A stretch of DNA of 64,000 nt from Bradyrhizobium sp. DOA9 (GTDB lineage: Bacteria > Pseudomonadota > Alphaproteobacteria > Rhizobiales > Xanthobacteraceae): positions 5,462,741-5,526,740 of the forward strand of contig NZ_DF820425.1 of the NCBI RefSeq assembly GCF_000617845.2. The letters run 5' to 3'. The translations under genes were made by a program, and so were the position numbers. The notes below the pieces were generated by a model. That model saw only the letters and a list, made by a program, of their open reading frames with translations, made no database searches and was not told the origin of the DNA. Shown one piece after another: positions 61,837 through 64,000 of this stretch. Each line of letters opens with the position of its first letter. Positions within the stretch are counted from its first letter, which is position 1.

Positions 61837-64000
61837 ATGACAACGGCCGATGCCTTGAACGATCCATTGCCCGAGACCATCGCCGCCGAAAGGCTGCGCC
61901 AGCACCTCGAAGACGTCGCGCGTGAGCGCGACAACGCCTATCGCGCGCTGCAGGAGCGCGAGGCCGAGCTGGCGCGCATCCAGCGCATCGGCAAGGTCGG
62001 CGGCGTCGAGGTCGATTTCCGCGAAGGCTTCAAGAACCGTCGCTCGCCCGAATATCTGATGATCCACGGCCTTCCGCCGGAAGCCGCCGACGAGTCGCAT
62101 GAGGATTGGGTCAACCGCATCCATCCCGACGACCGCGACGCAACCGTCAAGCATTTCTTCGACGCTCTCGCGGGAACGAGCGAGGACTATAGCGCCGAAT
62201 ACCGCATCATCCGCCCCAGCGACGGCGAGACGCGCTGGATCCGGGTGGTCGCCAAGCTTGAGCGCGACAAGGACGGCCGCGCCATCCGGCTGGTCGGCGC
62301 CCATATCGACATGACCGACCAGGCGCTGGCGCGCGAGACGCTGCGCGAGAGCGAGGAGCGCTTCCGGCTGATCGCCGACAGCGCGCCGGTGCCGATCTGG
62401 GTCACCAAGCTCGACCGCAAGCGCTCCTTCGCCAACCAGGCCTATGTCGATTTCGTCGGCCTGCCCTACGACCAGGCCATCGACTTCGACTGGCGCAAGG
62501 TGCTGCACCCGGACGACCTGCCGCACGTGCTCCAGCAATCCGTTCAGGGCGAAGCCTCGCTGAAGCCGTTCGTGCTGGAAGCACGTTACAAGAACGCCAG
62601 CGGCGAATGGCGCTGGCTGCGCTCGGAATCGCAGCCGCGCTGGGATGCGACCGGCAAGCATATCGGCTTCATCGGCGTCGCCCACGACATCACCGTCGCC
62701 AAGCAGGCCGAGATCGAGCTCCGACAGCTCAACGAGACGCTGGAAGAGCGCATCGCCCAGCGTACCGCCGAGCTCGAAGCCAACGAGGCGCGGCTGCGCG
62801 CGATCCTGGAAACCAGCAACCAGTATCAGGGCCTGGTCAATCTCAGGGGCGAACTGGTCTACGCCAACAAGACGGCGCTTGCCGGCATCAAGGCAAATTC
62901 CGCCGATGTGATCGGAAAGCCGTTCTGGGACACGCCCTGGTTCACCGGCACCGACGGAATGAGTGCCGCCGTGCGCGAGGCCTTCGACACGGTGCTCAAA
63001 GGCGAGCCTGTGCGGCTCGAGATGCGCCTGCGCCTGCCCGTCGGCGAGCGCGATTTCGAGTTCGGGATGCGCCCCGTGCTCGACCGCCACGGCAACATCA
63101 CAGGCGCGGTGCCCGAGGCCGTCGACATCACCGAGCGCCGGCGCGGCGAGGAAGCGCTGCGGCAGTCGCAGAAGATGGAGGCGATCGGCCAGCTCACCGG
63201 CGGCGTCGCGCACGACTTCAACAATCTCCTCACCATCATCCGCTCGGCAACCGACTTCCTGCGCCGGCGCGAGCTGCCGGAGGAGCGCCGTCGCCGCTAT
63301 GTCGACGCCATCTCGGAGACGGTCGAACGTGCCTCCAAGCTGACCGCGCAGCTCCTGGCCTTCGCGCGCCGGCAGCCGCTGAAGCCGCAGATCTTCAACG
63401 TCGGCAGCCAGGTCGAGGGGGTGGCGCAGCTGGTTCGGCCGCTCGTCGGTGGCCGCATCGAGATCGCCGTGGACGTTCAGGATGCCGATTGCTTCACGGT
63501 GGCCGACATCGCCCAGTTCGAGGCCGCGCTGATCAACCTCGCCATCAACGCCCGCGATGCCATGGACGGCGAAGGCCGCCTCACCATCGCCGTGCGCAAG
63601 GTCGCAGGGATTCCGAGCCTGCGCGCACAATCGGCGCGCGGCGGCGACTATGTCGCGATCTCCGTCACCGACACCGGCAGCGGCATCGCGCCGGAACATC
63701 TCGAACAGATCTTCGAGCCGTTCTTCACCACCAAGGAGGTCGGCAAGGGCACCGGCCTCGGCCTCAGCCAGGCCTTCGGCTTCGCAAAGCAGTCCGAGGG
63801 CGACATTGCGGTGACGAGCACGCCGGGCAAGGGCGCGACCTTCACCATCTATCTGCCGCAGGCGAAAAGCCCCGCCACGGAGAAGGAAGCCGCGGCGCTG
63901 AGCCACGAGGCGGCCACGACCGGGCGTGGCTATCGCGTGCTCGTGGTCGAGGACGATGACGAGGTCGGCCGCTTCTCCACCGAGCTCCTGGAGGATCTCG
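61837..64000 (+). CDS. PAS hybrid histidine kinase, 3' end outside window
   Basis: The frame is open to the right edge, giving 721 complete codons. A short coiled coil (about 15-50) is followed by three PAS/PAC blocks (about 50-165, 175-290, 325-435) with a RTAELEANEARL linker. HisKA has phospho-acceptor His459 (GQLTGGVAHDFNNLL), the HATPase has NARDAM, DTGSGI and GTGLGLSQ, and the start of a receiver (YRVLVVEDDDEVG) follows. The core is nearly the same as in the kinase at 55352. ATG 61837 is taken as start; GTG 61825 is possible. Confidence 0.9.
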   Translation, partial: MTTADALNDPLPETIAAERLRQHLEDVARERDNAYRALQEREAELARIQRIGKVGGVEVDFREGFKNRRSPEYLMIHGLPPEAADESHEDWVNRIHPDDRDATVKHFFDALAGTSEDYSAEYRIIRPSDGETRWIRVVAKLERDKDGRAIRLVGAHIDMTDQALARETLRESEERFRLIADSAPVPIWVTKLDRKRSFANQAYVDFVGLPYDQAIDFDWRKVLHPDDLPHVLQQSVQGEASLKPFVLEARYKNASGEWRWLRSESQPRWDATGKHIGFIGVAHDITVAKQAEIELRQLNETLEERIAQRTAELEANEARLRAILETSNQYQGLVNLRGELVYANKTALAGIKANSADVIGKPFWDTPWFTGTDGMSAAVREAFDTVLKGEPVRLEMRLRLPVGERDFEFGMRPVLDRHGNITGAVPEAVDITERRRGEEALRQSQKMEAIGQLTGGVAHDFNNLLTIIRSATDFLRRRELPEERRRRYVDAISETVERASKLTAQLLAFARRQPLKPQIFNVGSQVEGVAQLVRPLVGGRIEIAVDVQDADCFTVADIAQFEAALINLAINARDAMDGEGRLTIAVRKVAGIPSLRAQSARGGDYVAISVTDTGSGIAPEHLEQIFEPFFTTKEVGKGTGLGLSQAFGFAKQSEGDIAVTSTPGKGATFTIYLPQAKSPATEKEAAALSHEAATTGRGYRVLVVEDDDEVGRFSTELLEDL

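Noticed and set aside
61777..63906. A 709-codon open frame on the minus strand opposite the right-edge kinase
   Set aside because: It is the antisense shadow of the PAS hybrid kinase, which has intact PAS, HisKA and HATPase motifs.

Overview
The window reads as one continuous stretch of a GC-rich alphaproteobacterial chromosome, most likely Bradyrhizobium or a close relative. This is inferred from the gene families (RpoH-type sigma factors, HWE kinases, FixJ-like regulators, Crp-type regulators, many tiny conserved rhizobial proteins) and from two kinds of dispersed palindromic repeat typical of such genomes. I saw no insertion sequence, integrase, prophage, CRISPR array or plasmid origin. 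The left edge cuts the 5' end of one gene and the right edge cuts the 3' end of a hybrid histidine kinase.

Layout. 1-5.3 kb: small membrane and hypothetical proteins, a thioredoxin-reductase-like flavoprotein coupled to an NADPH-dependent FMN reductase, and several rhizobial small proteins, two of them paralogues, around a copy of a two-hairpin repeat. 5.4-11.7 kb: a signalling block with a CheB-CheR-PAS-HWE kinase coupled to a Crp-type regulator, a stand-alone CheB-like esterase, a single-domain receiver and tiny helical proteins. 12.1-17.9 kb: a stress-like block with an SDR opposite a zinc alcohol dehydrogenase / membrane protein / GH13 glucosidase operon, then csbD and a DUF305 membrane protein. 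18.0-24.4 kb: a second Crp-type regulator, a cysteine hydrolase, a truncated YdeP-like oxidoreductase fragment, an AraC regulator, and a PAS kinase with a FixJ-type regulator and a lone receiver.

24.6-31.7 kb: a complete biotin-independent malonate decarboxylase operon, mdcACDEGBFH, on the minus strand. It encodes the acyl carrier protein, its cofactor synthesis and attachment, the decarboxylase subunits and an AEC-family transporter. 31.8-43.6 kb: two complete RND efflux systems facing each other. Each has its own membrane-fusion protein and its own small secreted low-complexity protein, and a frameshifted remnant of an ATPase-type regulator lies between them. 43.6-46.8 kb: an RpoH-type sigma factor and an OmpR/sensor-kinase pair.

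47-64 kb: two small secreted proteins, tRNA-Leu(GAG), a FliN-like protein, lipB, a stand-alone DnaB-like ATPase, a tautomerase divergent from a LysR regulator, and a coupled set of membrane protein, TIGR01777 epimerase, DUF4166 protein and GbsR/MarR regulator whose start codon lies in a perfect 22-bp palindrome. These are followed by a PAS hybrid kinase, acylphosphatase coupled to a PEP-mutase-family enzyme, a biotin carboxylase alpha subunit, a zinc metallopeptidase and the truncated hybrid kinase. Most multi-gene units show ATGA or GTGA overlaps, pointing to translational coupling. Family assignments rest on motifs read by eye; no database search was run.
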